Shown: positions 15,309-23,987, counted from the stretch's first letter. The stretch is DNA of 64,000 nt from an uncultured Collinsella sp. (GCA_900549715.1 URPK01000001.1:310001-374000), one strand, 5' to 3'. A program made the numbers and translations. Notes: a model not told the origin generated them from the letters alone.

Positions 15309-16622
15309 ATGCAGGCACAGAAGGCGGAGGGAACCCGCGACCTTATCGGCGCCGAGATGCGCGCTTGGCAAAAGATGCAGCAGATCGCTGCCGGCGTGTT
15401 CGAGCCGTTTGGTTTTAAACCCATCGAGACACCCGCGATCGAGCAGGTGGACGTCTTTGTCCACGGCATCGGCCAGTCGACCGACGTCGTGCGCAAGGAG
15501 ATGTTCCGCGTCTTTAGCGGCGCCAACCTGGAGCGCGTCTTTACCGAGGGCACCGACACAAAACTCAAGCCCAAGCAGCGCCTGGCGCTTCGTCCCGAGG
15601 GCACGGCCGGTGTGGTGCGCGCAGTCGTGGAGAACAACCTGGTGCCCCAGGGCTCCACGCCGTTTAAGGCTTACTACGCCGAGGCCATGTTCCGCGGCGA
15701 GCGTCCCCAGAAGGGCCGCCTGCGTCAGTTCCACCAGGTGGGTATCGAGTGGCTCGGCGCTCCCGATCCGGCGGCAGACGCCGAGTGCATCATCATGCTC
15801 ATGGAGTTCTACAAGCGCCTGGGCTTCGATCTTTCCAAGCTCCGTCTGCTCATTAACTCGATGGGCGACGCTCAGTGCCGTCCGGCTTACCGCGAGCAGG
15901 TCAAGCAGTTTATCCTCGATCACGCTGACGAGATGTGTGACGAGTGCCGCGAGCGCGCCGAGCTCAACCCGCTGCGTGCCTTCGACTGCAAGAACGACCA
16001 CTGCCGCGAGATCATGGCCGACGCGCCGCTGATGGGCGACAACCTGTGCGACGAGTGCCGCGAGCACTACGAGCAGGTCAAGCGCTATCTGGATGCCGCC
16101 GGTATCGAGTATGTCGAGGATCCCACACTGGTGCGTGGTCTGGACTACTACACCCGTACCGTCTTTGAGGTCGAGGCTCCCGGCGCCGGTGTCGGCTCCA
16201 TTGGTGGCGGCGGTCGCTATGACGGTCTGGTCGAGCTCGAGGGTGGCAAGCCCACGGCGGGCGTCGGCTTCGCTGTCGGTTTTGAGCGCGCCCTGCTGGC
16301 CCTGCAGGCCTTTGGTAACGACTTGGGTGCCGAGGAGGCCCCGTGCGTCTACGTCGCCAATGCCGGCAAGGAGCTGCGCCAGAACGTCTTTGCCATCACG
16401 CAGGAGCTTCGCGCCGCTGGCATCGTGACCGAGGCCGACTACCAGGGTCGTTCGCTCAAAGCTCAGTTTAAGCAGGCCGACAAGGTTGGCGCCAAGCTCA
16501 TTTTGGTCCTGGGTGGCGACGAGCTTGCCGCCGGCAAGGTCAAGGTGCGCGACATGGAGAGCCATGAAGAGGTCCTTGCCGATCTGGCCAACGTCGTCGA
16601 GGCGGTTCGCGAGCGCCTGTAG
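15309..16622 (+). CDS. hisS: Histidine--tRNA ligase
   Basis: Class II aminoacyl-tRNA synthetase (437 aa) charging tRNA-His in the cytoplasm. Visible are class II motif 2 (FRGERPQKGRLRQFHQVGIE), the histidine-specific signature LVRGLDYYTRTVFE, motif 3 (GVGFAVGFERALLAL) and a C-terminal anticodon-binding domain. A Cys cluster in the insertion domain (CDECRERAEL, CDECREHY) looks like a zinc ribbon. The ATG at 15309 is behind AAAGGTG; the TTG two codons earlier is not needed. It stands alone rather than before aspS, which is 9 kb away. Confidence 0.97.
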   Translation: MQAQKAEGTRDLIGAEMRAWQKMQQIAAGVFEPFGFKPIETPAIEQVDVFVHGIGQSTDVVRKEMFRVFSGANLERVFTEGTDTKLKPKQRLALRPEGTAGVVRAVVENNLVPQGSTPFKAYYAEAMFRGERPQKGRLRQFHQVGIEWLGAPDPAADAECIIMLMEFYKRLGFDLSKLRLLINSMGDAQCRPAYREQVKQFILDHADEMCDECRERAELNPLRAFDCKNDHCREIMADAPLMGDNLCDECREHYEQVKRYLDAAGIEYVEDPTLVRGLDYYTRTVFEVEAPGAGVGSIGGGGRYDGLVELEGGKPTAGVGFAVGFERALLALQAFGNDLGAEEAPCVYVANAGKELRQNVFAITQELRAAGIVTEADYQGRSLKAQFKQADKVGAKLILVLGGDELAAGKVKVRDMESHEEVLADLANVVEAVRERL

Positions 16623-16679
16623 CGCATCATTTTGAGCTGCGGGTCCGCTTGAGTGTCTCGTCCATTGCGAGCGATTGTT

Positions 16680-16720
16680 ACGGGGGTGTTTCGCATTTAT
16701 GCGGAATGCCCCCGTTTGTG
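16680..16720 (+). terminator. Terminator of hisS
   Basis: ACGGGGG (16680-16686) pairs with CCCCCGT (16709-16715) with an inner CGCA/TGCG stem, followed by TTGTG. Confidence 0.7.
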
Positions 16721-16829
16721 TATGCCGTCCACCGAGAAATACGACCATTTAGAGCAAAAACCCTTGCAATGCAGAAAATACTTTTGTGTGGTAAAGCGCA
16801 ATCAGTGTCGAAAGTATTTCGCAAGCGCC

Positions 16830-16835
16830 TATAAT
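16830..16835 (+). promoter_or_regulatory. ppc -10 hexamer
   Basis: Perfect TATAAT 38 bases before the ppc ATG; the upstream hexamer at 17-18 bases (TGTCGA) is a weak -35. Confidence 0.5.
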
Positions 16836-16867
16836 GAATACCGCATGTTACGTGCATAGAAGGAGGA

Positions 16868-19693
16868 ATGGGAGGAAACGTGGCTGAGAACCTAAGCAAC
16901 CAGTCTGTACCCGAAGCCGCGGCGCGCGTCGCTGCCGTGGTCAACCGCCTCGTTAACCGAATCGGCTCGAATGCCGAATCCAAGGAGCGTCTCGCTGAGA
17001 TCGAGATCCCCGAGGAGCTGCGCGACAATCTTGCGCTGTTCTTGCGCCTGGAGCGCCGTGTGCTTAGCGAGTATGATCCCGAGATCGCGGACCTGTTCGA
17101 CAAGATTTTGACAGCCGAGATTGTGGCCAACGCCGGAAACCCCGGCACCCGTGCTGCCGACGAGTCCGTCGACGAGCAGGGCGTGCCCACTGCCGACGAG
17201 CCCACCGCCGTGGCGTTTCGCGAGGTCGTTGATCTGATCGACAGTCTGCCGCTCGATAAGCAGCAGGTTATCGTCCGCGCCTTTACGAGCTTCTTCCATC
17301 TGGCAAACCTGTCGGAGGAGAACTACCGCGTGGCGCAGCTGCGCGAGCGCGAGGCCGGCGCATCGACCGATACCGAGGTCGATCCCGCCAACGAGCTCAC
17401 CGTCGCCTATCACCAGTTGGTAAACGAGATGGGTGTCGAGGGCGCCAACGAGCTGCTCGACAAGCTGGAGTTCCACCCTGTCTTTACCGCACATCCCACC
17501 GAGGCCCGTCGTAAGGCCGTCGAGGGCAAGATTCGCCGTATTTCCAACCTGCTGGAGGAGCGTCCGCGCCTGGGCGGCTCCGACCTGGTGGAGAACGAGC
17601 GCCATATGCTGCAGGAAATCGACGCCCTGGTGCGTACGAGCCCCATCGCGCTCAAGAAGCCCACGCCGGTCGAGGAAGCCGATACCATCATCGACATCTT
17701 CGATAACACGCTGTTCGACGTCATCCCCGTTATCTATCGTCGTTTTGACGACTGGGTGCTGGGCGACAAGGCGGGTACCGTGCCGCCGCTGTGCCCGGCG
17801 TTCTTCCATCCCGGCAGCTGGATCGGTTCCGACCGCGACGGTAACCCCAACGTCACCGCCAAGGTGAGCCGCGAGGTCGCCGCCAAGTACTTCACCCACA
17901 TGGTGCTCAAGCTCGAGGACAAGTGCCGCCGCATCGGCCGCAACCTCACGCTCGAGGCCACCTACAGCAAGCCGTCTGCCGAGCTCATCAACCTGTGGAA
18001 CCATCAGGTCGAGATGAGCACCCAGTACACCGCACGCGCCGAGCTGATCTCCGAGCACGAGCCGCATCGCGCCGTCATGCTCGTCATGGCCGACCGTCTG
18101 AACGCCACCGTGCGTCGCATCACCGACACCATGTACCACAGCGCAGACGAGTTCTTGGATGACCTGCGCGTCGTTCAGCGCTCCCTGGCCGCCTGCGGTG
18201 CCGTCCGTGCTGCCTACGGCCCGGTCCAGACCATCATCTGGCAGGTCGAGTCCTTCGGCTTCCATATGGTCGAGATGGAGTTCCGTCAGCACTCCGTGGT
18301 GCACGCCCGCGCCCTCAAGGATATTCACGAGAACGGTATCCATGGTGATTTGCAGCCCATGACGCGCGAGGTCATCGACACCTTCCGCGCTATCGGCTCC
18401 ATCCAAAAGCGCTACGGCAAGAAGATGGCGCACCGCTACATCATCTCGTTCACCAAGAGCGCCCAGCATGTGGCCGACGTCTTTGAGCTTGCCCACCTGT
18501 CCTTTGCGCACGAGGAGGATGTCCCCGAGCTCGACGTGATCCCGCTGTTCGAGCAGCTCGAGGACCTCGAGGGCTGCGTCGACGTGCTCGACCAGATGCT
18601 TACGCTGCCCGTGGTGCAAAAGCGCCTTGCCCAGACCGACCGCCGCATGGAGGTCATGCTGGGCTATTCCGACTCCTCCAAGGACGCCGGTCCTACCACG
18701 GCCATGCTCGCGCTGCACTCCGCGCAGGAGCGCATCGCCAAGTGGGCCGAGAAGAACGATATCGACCTGGTGCTCATGCACGGTCGCGGCGGTGCCGTGG
18801 GCCGTGGCGGCGGCCCGGCCAACAAGGCCGTGCTGGCGCAGCCCAAGGGCTCGGTCAACTGTTTCTTTAAGCTCACCGAGCAGGGCGAGGTCATCTTTGC
18901 CCGTTACGGCAACCGCACGCTGGCCCAGCGCCATGTTGAGTCCGTTGCCGCCGCAACGCTTTTGCAGTCGGCCCCGAGTGTCGAGAAGACCAACACCGAG
19001 ACCACGCAGAAGTTCTGGGATATGGCGGAGAAGCTCAACGCAGTAAGCCATGAGCGCTATCTGGACCTGCTGAACACCGAGGACTTTACACCGTGGTTCT
19101 CGACCGTGACGCCGCTGACCGAGGTCGGTCTGCTGCCGATCGGCTCGCGTCCCGCCAAGCGCGGCCTGGGCGCCAAGTCGCTCGACGACCTGCGTACCAT
19201 TCCGTGGATCTTCAGCTGGAGCCAGGCGCGCATCAATCTGGCCGCTTGGTACGGCCTGGGTACTGCCTGCGAGCAGCTTGGCGACCTTGATCAGCTCAAG
19301 GCTGCCTACCAGGAGTGGCCGTTCTTCCGCACCTTTATCGACAACATCGAGATGTCGATCGCCAAGACCGACCAGCGCATTGCCAAGATGTACCTGCACC
19401 TGGGCGATCGCCAGGATTTGTCCGAGAAGGTCTTCACCGAGATGCAGCTCACCCGTAAGTGGGTCCTTGCCATCGTCGGTGACGAGTGGCCGCTACAGCG
19501 CCGCCGCGTGCTTGGCTGCGCTGTCCGCGTGCGCAACCCCTATGTCGACGCCCTGTCCATCGCACAGGTCCGCGCCCTTCGCGAGGTGCGTATGAACCAG
19601 GACGAGATGGCCGAGGAGAAGAAGGCCGAGTACATGAGCCTGATTCTTTCGACTGTGACCGGCGTCTCGGCAGGATTGCAGAACACGGGGTAA
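16868..19693 (+). CDS. ppc: Phosphoenolpyruvate carboxylase
   Basis: Anaplerotic enzyme making oxaloacetate from PEP and bicarbonate (941 aa, normal bacterial length). Both family signatures are present: FTAHPTEARR (catalytic His near 210) and LGYSDSSKDAGP near 597, followed by the Gly-rich loop MHGRGGAVGRGGGP and the C-terminal LQNTG that ends the active site. The start is not certain: the ATG at 16868 is only 2-3 bases from GAAGGAGG, while the GTG at 16880 sits behind GGGAGG. In a fermentative gut actinobacterium it would feed succinate and amino acid synthesis. No other gene shares its transcript. Confidence 0.96.
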   Translation: MGGNVAENLSNQSVPEAAARVAAVVNRLVNRIGSNAESKERLAEIEIPEELRDNLALFLRLERRVLSEYDPEIADLFDKILTAEIVANAGNPGTRAADESVDEQGVPTADEPTAVAFREVVDLIDSLPLDKQQVIVRAFTSFFHLANLSEENYRVAQLREREAGASTDTEVDPANELTVAYHQLVNEMGVEGANELLDKLEFHPVFTAHPTEARRKAVEGKIRRISNLLEERPRLGGSDLVENERHMLQEIDALVRTSPIALKKPTPVEEADTIIDIFDNTLFDVIPVIYRRFDDWVLGDKAGTVPPLCPAFFHPGSWIGSDRDGNPNVTAKVSREVAAKYFTHMVLKLEDKCRRIGRNLTLEATYSKPSAELINLWNHQVEMSTQYTARAELISEHEPHRAVMLVMADRLNATVRRITDTMYHSADEFLDDLRVVQRSLAACGAVRAAYGPVQTIIWQVESFGFHMVEMEFRQHSVVHARALKDIHENGIHGDLQPMTREVIDTFRAIGSIQKRYGKKMAHRYIISFTKSAQHVADVFELAHLSFAHEEDVPELDVIPLFEQLEDLEGCVDVLDQMLTLPVVQKRLAQTDRRMEVMLGYSDSSKDAGPTTAMLALHSAQERIAKWAEKNDIDLVLMHGRGGAVGRGGGPANKAVLAQPKGSVNCFFKLTEQGEVIFARYGNRTLAQRHVESVAAATLLQSAPSVEKTNTETTQKFWDMAEKLNAVSHERYLDLLNTEDFTPWFSTVTPLTEVGLLPIGSRPAKRGLGAKSLDDLRTIPWIFSWSQARINLAAWYGLGTACEQLGDLDQLKAAYQEWPFFRTFIDNIEMSIAKTDQRIAKMYLHLGDRQDLSEKVFTEMQLTRKWVLAIVGDEWPLQRRRVLGCAVRVRNPYVDALSIAQVRALREVRMNQDEMAEEKKAEYMSLILSTVTGVSAGLQNTG

Positions 19694-19714
19694 TCGATAG
19701 CCCTGTAGTCGTCC

Positions 19715-19839
19715 GGGTCCGCCGCATGTTTGCTCCCGGCGCGTCCTCGGACATGCAAGAAGCCCTCGCTGCGCACTTCGTGCGGCGAGGGCTTCTTGCG
19801 TCCTGCGGAGTGCGCCGGGAGCAAACATGCGGCGGACCC
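19715..19839 (+). repeat. Nested palindrome element, copy 1
   Basis: The outer arms 19715-19742 and 19812-19839 are perfectly complementary (28 bp). Inside is a second hairpin: 19755-19769 pairs with 19785-19799 (15 bp), then CGCAC-TTC-GTGCG at the tip after a TG bulge. Outer and inner stems are separated by two 12-base strands, GTCCTCGGACAT (19743-19754) and GTCCTGCGGAGT (19800-19811). The element sits between ppc and larA; see the copy at 22240. The rest of 19694-20155 holds only short palindromes and no gene. Confidence 0.8.
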
Positions 19840-20002
19840 TGCGATGTCCGGTCTTCGGCGGATTACTGCTGGGGGAATATTGGCGCGCTTCGCGCGTTTT
19901 GGATGGGGTTTGTCCCGGCGGCGCGTTTGGCGCTTCGCGCCACGCGTCTTATCGATCGGGATTGAGATGCATGTGGCGCTTCTCGACTTACGACTGTAGC
20001 GG

Positions 20003-20036
20003 CCGCGGTTCCGTTTGGGATCGCGGTTGTTTTGTT
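20003..20036 (+). terminator. Possible terminator between ppc and larA
   Basis: CCGCG..CC / GG..CGCGG imperfect stem (20003-20025) followed by TTGTTTTGTT. Weak, but the only T-tract hairpin in this gap. Confidence 0.35.
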
Positions 20037-20155
20037 GTGGGTCAAATATGAACGTTGTGTTAATGAGTCGGTAGACGGTGGTGTTTTTCGGTGAGCGGCG
20101 TATCCTTCCAACGGTTTATCTAGTGTGTCAGTTGAAAGGAAGAGGGCGCTCATCA

Positions 20156-21433
20156 TTGTTTGAATGTGAACTGCCGTTTGACCACAAGACGTTGCATCTG
20201 GAACTCGAGGATAAGAACTTCGCGGGTGTGATGGAAGGTCATCAAAACGAGTTTAAGACCACGAAATCGCAGGAAGAGCTGGTGGAGGAGTCGCTTGCCA
20301 ACCCTTACGGCTCGCCTTCGCTCGAGGAGCTTTGTGCTGGCAAGAAGGATATTGTCATCATTAGCTCCGATCATACGCGTCCCGTTCCCTCGCGTGTGAC
20401 GATGCCTATTCTGCTGCATCACATTCATGCCGCTGCGCCCGAGGCCCGTGTGCGTATTCTGGTTGCTACGGGCATGCACCGTCCGTCGACGCACGAGGAG
20501 CTCGTCAACAAGTATGGCGAGGAGATCGTTGCCAACGAGGAAATCGTTATGCACGTCGCGACTGATGACAGCATGATGAAAAAGATCGGCACCCTGCCTT
20601 CTGGTGGCGAGTGCATCATCAACAAGATTGCTGCCGATTGCGATCTGCTGCTTGCCGAGGGCTTCATTGAGCCGCACTTCTTTGCCGGTTTCTCTGGCAG
20701 CCGTAAGTCCGTCCTTCCCGGTATCGCCAGCTACAAGACCATCATGTACAACCACAACGGTCAGTTTGTGAACGATTCCCATTCGCGTGCCGGCAACCTG
20801 TGCCACAATCACGTGAGCGAGGATATGTTTGCCGCTGCCGAGATGGCTCACCTTGCCTTTGTGCTCAACGTGGTGCTCAACGGCAAGCACGAGGTCATTG
20901 GCTCCTTTGCCGGCGACATCCACAAGGCGCACGAGGCTGGCTGCGAGTTCGTGAAGAGCCTTGCCGGCGTTGAGCCCGTCGAGTGCGAGATCGCCATTAC
21001 CACTAACGGCGGCTACCCCCTCGATCAGAACATCTATCAGGCTGTGAAGGGCATGTGCGCTGCCGAGGCCACGCTTCCCGAGGGCGGCGTGATCATCGAC
21101 GTCGCCGGTTGTGCCGACGGTCACGGCGGCGAGGGCTTCTATCACAACATCGCCGACAACGATCCGGCAGAGTTTGAGCGCGCCTGCATCGATCGTCCTA
21201 AGGACGAGACCCTGCCCGATCAGTGGACGAGCCAGATCTTTGCCCGCATCCTGGCGCATCACCCTGTGATCATGGTCACCGACCTGTGCGATCACCAGAT
21301 GCTCAAGGATATGCACATGACGCCGGTCAACACTATCGAGGAGGCGCTCAAGCTCGCCTTTGAGATGAAGGGTGCCGATGCCAAGGTTGCCGTCATTCCC
21401 GATGGCCTGGGCGTTGTCGTCGCGCAGCACTAG
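20156..21433 (+). CDS. larA: Nickel-pincer lactate racemase LarA
   Basis: Interconverts D- and L-lactate using the nickel-pincer nucleotide cofactor made by LarB, LarC and LarE (425 aa from this start). The family pattern is clear: SDHTRPVPSRVTMPILL, VATGMHRPST with the first catalytic His, EPHFFAGFSGSRKSVLPGI with the metal-binding His and the cofactor-linking Lys, and the NHN that holds the third His. The start chosen is TTG 20156 (LFECELPFDHKTLHLEL matches the family N-terminus), nine bases after GAGGG; the frame opens 26 codons earlier at a GTG, but that extension does not resemble the family. A homologous malate or short-chain hydroxyacid racemase is possible, but the LarD and LarBC neighbours favour lactate. 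Confidence 0.9.
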   Translation: MFECELPFDHKTLHLELEDKNFAGVMEGHQNEFKTTKSQEELVEESLANPYGSPSLEELCAGKKDIVIISSDHTRPVPSRVTMPILLHHIHAAAPEARVRILVATGMHRPSTHEELVNKYGEEIVANEEIVMHVATDDSMMKKIGTLPSGGECIINKIAADCDLLLAEGFIEPHFFAGFSGSRKSVLPGIASYKTIMYNHNGQFVNDSHSRAGNLCHNHVSEDMFAAAEMAHLAFVLNVVLNGKHEVIGSFAGDIHKAHEAGCEFVKSLAGVEPVECEIAITTNGGYPLDQNIYQAVKGMCAAEATLPEGGVIIDVAGCADGHGGEGFYHNIADNDPAEFERACIDRPKDETLPDQWTSQIFARILAHHPVIMVTDLCDHQMLKDMHMTPVNTIEEALKLAFEMKGADAKVAVIPDGLGVVVAQH

Positions 21434-21482
21434 TGCGTGGCCCAAACGAATCGTTTATAACCGACAAGAAAGATAAGGTTTT

Positions 21483-22214
21483 ATGCTTACCAAACTCCTC
21501 TGCGAATTCGGCGCGACGGCCCTCATGATCGTCTTTGGCGTGGGCGTGCACTGCGATACCGTGCTCAAAGGCACCAAGTATCAGGGCTCTGGCCATATGT
21601 TTGCCATCACCACCTGGTCTTTTGGCATCTCGGTCTGCCTGTTTGTCTTTGGCGGCGCCGTGTGCATGAACCCCGCTATGGTGCTTGCCCAGTGCATCGT
21701 CGGTCTGGTGCCGTGGGGCAACTGCATCCCCTTCATGCTTGCCGATATGCTCGGCGGCTTTGTGGGTGCCGTGATCGCTTGGTTTATGTATGCCGATGAG
21801 TTCAAGGCTTCCGAGGGTGTCGTCGATCCCATTGCTCAGCGCAACATCTTCTCGACCAACCCCACCACCGAGGGCACGAACTATGCCCGCAACTTCTTCT
21901 GCGAGGCTATCTGCACCTTCGTGTTTATCAGCGCCATCCTTGCTGCTGCTAGCCGTGCTGGTGAGAACGTTCTGTTGCTCGCCATCTGCGTCGGCCTGAT
22001 TGTCTGGGCCGTTGGCATGGGCATGGGCGGCATCACCGGCTTCGCCATGAACCAGGCTCGTGACCTTGGTCCTCGCATGGCCTATCAGGTGCTGCCGATC
22101 AAGAACAAGGCTGACAACAACTGGAAGTACGGCCTGCTTGTTCCTGGCATCGCTCCGTTTGTCGGTGCCATTGTGGCTGCGCTGTTTGTGCATGGTTTCT
22201 TGGGCATGTTTTAG
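21483..22214 (+). CDS. MIP-family channel (LarD-like)
   Basis: Six-helix aquaglyceroporin (243 aa), 49 nt after larA and probably co-transcribed. In lactobacilli a channel in the same position, LarD, conducts lactic acid. The first half-helix motif is intact (CMNPAMVLA). The second, normally NPARDLGPR, reads NQARDLGPR, so one of the two pore-lining prolines is replaced by Gln while the selectivity-filter Arg remains. The sequence otherwise keeps the family layout to the end (APFVGAIVAALFVHGF). The ATG at 21483 has only a weak AAGG upstream. Lactate/lactic acid permeation is the likely role, with altered pore geometry. Confidence 0.85.
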   Translation: MLTKLLCEFGATALMIVFGVGVHCDTVLKGTKYQGSGHMFAITTWSFGISVCLFVFGGAVCMNPAMVLAQCIVGLVPWGNCIPFMLADMLGGFVGAVIAWFMYADEFKASEGVVDPIAQRNIFSTNPTTEGTNYARNFFCEAICTFVFISAILAAASRAGENVLLLAICVGLIVWAVGMGMGGITGFAMNQARDLGPRMAYQVLPIKNKADNNWKYGLLVPGIAPFVGAIVAALFVHGFLGMF

Positions 22215-22239
22215 TCCAAGGCTACATAGGTTGTCCGCC

Positions 22240-22358
22240 GTCCGCATGGGGTAACTTCCCAGCGCGTCCTCGGACATGAAAGAACCCCCGCTGCGCACTT
22301 CGTGCGGCGGGGGTTCTTTCGTCCTGCGGAATGCGCTGGGAAGTTACCCCATGCGGAC
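22240..22358 (+). repeat. Nested palindrome element, copy 2
   Basis: Same plan as the element at 19715: outer arms 22240-22265 and 22333-22358 (26 bp, perfect), an inner hairpin 22278-22291/22307-22320 with the same TG bulge and CGCAC-TTC-GTGCG tip, and internal strands GTCCTCGGACAT (22266-22277) and GTCCTGCGGAAT (22321-22332). The strand sequences and tip are conserved between copies; the outer arms are not, yet each pairs with itself. It lies between the channel gene and the convergent tetR. The remaining 160 bases before tetR show nothing further. Confidence 0.8.
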
Positions 22359-22517
22359 AGCTGCGGGATCTTAGTCGCGTTGGAACAAGCAACCCAACAT
22401 ATAAATCTGAATTTGGATGGGAGGGGCTTGTTGCTGGTAGGGGCGTTGAAGCGCGAGTGACACTTTGGGATGCGTGGCGGCTTGGGTTGGGGCGATGCTT
22501 TGGGATGGGCTTCTTAC

Positions 22518-23057
22518 TTAGCTGAAGAGAGGCTTAATGGCTGATAGGTAGTCTTTGGCTACTTCGGCTTTGTCTGCTTGGAAGTTGTGCCAGGCCCACC
22601 ATTGGACCATTCCTACGAAGCTTGAGGCTATGTGGTGTAGTAGGAAGCTTCGGTCCATGGTGGCGGCGGGGCCGTTTGGGTCGGTGGGGACGGTTTCGGC
22701 TGCTCGTGACATGATGGTCTTGCGTAAGCAGTCGGCGAAGACGCGTGAGCCGGCGCCGGCTACGAGGGCTCGTACGCCCTGGCGGCGTTCCCAGAGGTTG
22801 TTGAGGATATGTTCGACTTGTACGAGCGGATCATCGAGCGGTGTGCCATCGTCGTCGAGGGCGTGGGTGCAGATGTCGCTCACAAGTTCGGACAGTAGGT
22901 CATCCTTGCTCTTGAAGAGACCGTAGAACGTGGCTCGACCCACATGGGCGTGAGCGATGATGTCGCCGACGGTGATCTTGCCGTAGTCCTCCTCGCGAAG
23001 GAGCTCGGAGAATGCTGCAACGATGGCGGCGCGGCTTTTTGCCTTGCGGGCATCCAT
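22518..23057 (-). CDS. TetR/AcrR family transcriptional regulator
   Basis: DNA-binding repressor (179 aa). The N-terminal helix-turn-helix is KITVGDIIAHAHVGRATFYGLFKSKDDL; the C-terminal ligand domain has no recognisable specificity. The ATG at 23057 is two bases after the larC stop, so tetR is the last gene of a larB-larC-tetR operon. The frame is open 16 codons further back into larC, but the HTH domain begins normally at the chosen start. It is a natural candidate to bind the 11-bp inverted repeat before larB and so regulate its own operon, and possibly the convergent larA-larD. Confidence 0.88.
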   Translation of the reverse strand: MDARKAKSRAAIVAAFSELLREEDYGKITVGDIIAHAHVGRATFYGLFKSKDDLLSELVSDICTHALDDDGTPLDDPLVQVEHILNNLWERRQGVRALVAGAGSRVFADCLRKTIMSRAAETVPTDPNGPAATMDRSFLLHHIASSFVGMVQWWAWHNFQADKAEVAKDYLSAIKPLFS

Positions 23058-23059
23058 GG

Positions 23060-23977
23060 CTATGCGTCCGTGTGAACGAGCAGGCAGCGGAGCGTGCCGG
23101 AGCAACCCTCGTAGGGGCGCTTACCGGCGCCGTAGCCGACGGCCTCGATGCGGTAGCGGGCCGGCAGGTGCTCGGACGTGCGCAGTGCGACGACGATGGC
23201 GGCGCCCGTGGGCGTCACGAGCTCGCCGGCGACCGGTGCGGGCGTGAGGGCGATATTGCCCGCCTGGCACAGGTTGACGACAGCGGGGACGGGAATGGGC
23301 ATGAGGCCGTGGGCACAGCGGATGGTGCCGTGACCCTCGGAGAGCGACTCGACCACGATGTCCTCAATACCAAGGTCATCGAGGCAGATGGCGACAGAGC
23401 AGACGTCGACGATGGAGTCGATGGCGCCCACCTCGTGGAACATGACGGTCTCGGTCGTTTTGCCGTGGGCCTTGGCCTCGGCGGCGGCGAGCGCGGTAAA
23501 GATGGCGAGCGCGCGACGCTTGGCGCCATCGCTTAGCTGCGAGTCATCGATGATGGCGGTGACATCCGCCAAAGAACGGTGGTGATGGTGGTGGGCGTGA
23601 TGGTGACCCTCGTGGCCATGACCGTGGGCCTCATGGTCATGCTCGTGGCAGTGCTCGTGTTCGTGCTCGCCATGATCATGATGGTGGTGCTCATGCTCAT
23701 GTGTGTGCTCGGTGCCCGCTTCGTTGCCGTAGAGCCAGGCCATGTCGTGGTCGTGGTTCTCGAGCTCCTCTGCCAGCTGAACATCAAAGTCGCAGGCGTC
23801 GATGCCATGCTTGTTTACGCGCGTGACAGCGACCGCAAAGCCGTCGACTGGCAGCGTGGCAAGTTGCTCGCGCAGGTGCTCCTCGCTGGCGCCCAGGTCG
23901 AGCAGGGCCGCGACGGTCATGTCGCCGCTGATGCCCGAGGTGCCGTCGATGATAAGCGTGTGCTGATGGTTGGACAT
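23060..23977 (-). CDS. larC: LarC N-terminal part (nickel insertion protein), no LarC2 domain
   Basis: LarC inserts nickel into the pincer cofactor of lactate racemase. This protein (305 aa) has the N-terminal LarC1 signatures (DGTSGISGDM, HEVGAIDSIVD, PVPAVVNL, GELVTPTGAA) and an extraordinary His-rich loop at about 92-135 with 25 His in 43 residues, expected to bind or store nickel. It ends at YGAGKRPYEGCSGTLRCLL, which matches the place where LarC1 joins LarC2 in Lactobacillus plantarum, where a programmed frameshift fuses them into a protein of roughly 420 aa. No LarC2-like sequence follows in any frame; tetR starts two bases after the stop. It is 10 nt downstream of larB with AAGGAG before its ATG. 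Confidence 0.85.
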   Translation of the reverse strand: MSNHQHTLIIDGTSGISGDMTVAALLDLGASEEHLREQLATLPVDGFAVAVTRVNKHGIDACDFDVQLAEELENHDHDMAWLYGNEAGTEHTHEHEHHHHDHGEHEHEHCHEHDHEAHGHGHEGHHHAHHHHHRSLADVTAIIDDSQLSDGAKRRALAIFTALAAAEAKAHGKTTETVMFHEVGAIDSIVDVCSVAICLDDLGIEDIVVESLSEGHGTIRCAHGLMPIPVPAVVNLCQAGNIALTPAPVAGELVTPTGAAIVVALRTSEHLPARYRIEAVGYGAGKRPYEGCSGTLRCLLVHTDA

Positions 23978-23987
23978 GAAATGCTCC

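Noticed and set aside
20078..20155. LarA start at the GTG 26 codons upstream
   Set aside because: The extension does not resemble LarA; the TTG with a good Shine-Dalgarno gives the usual family N-terminus.
19715..22358. A transposon carrying larA-larD with the nested palindromes as its ends
   Set aside because: The outer arms of the two copies are unrelated and both copies have the same orientation, so they are not terminal inverted repeats of one element; no transposase or target duplication is seen.
23060..23105. Possible programmed frameshift joining LarC to the following frame
   Set aside because: The overlapping frame leads into a normal TetR helix-turn-helix, not into LarC2, so a fusion would make no sense.
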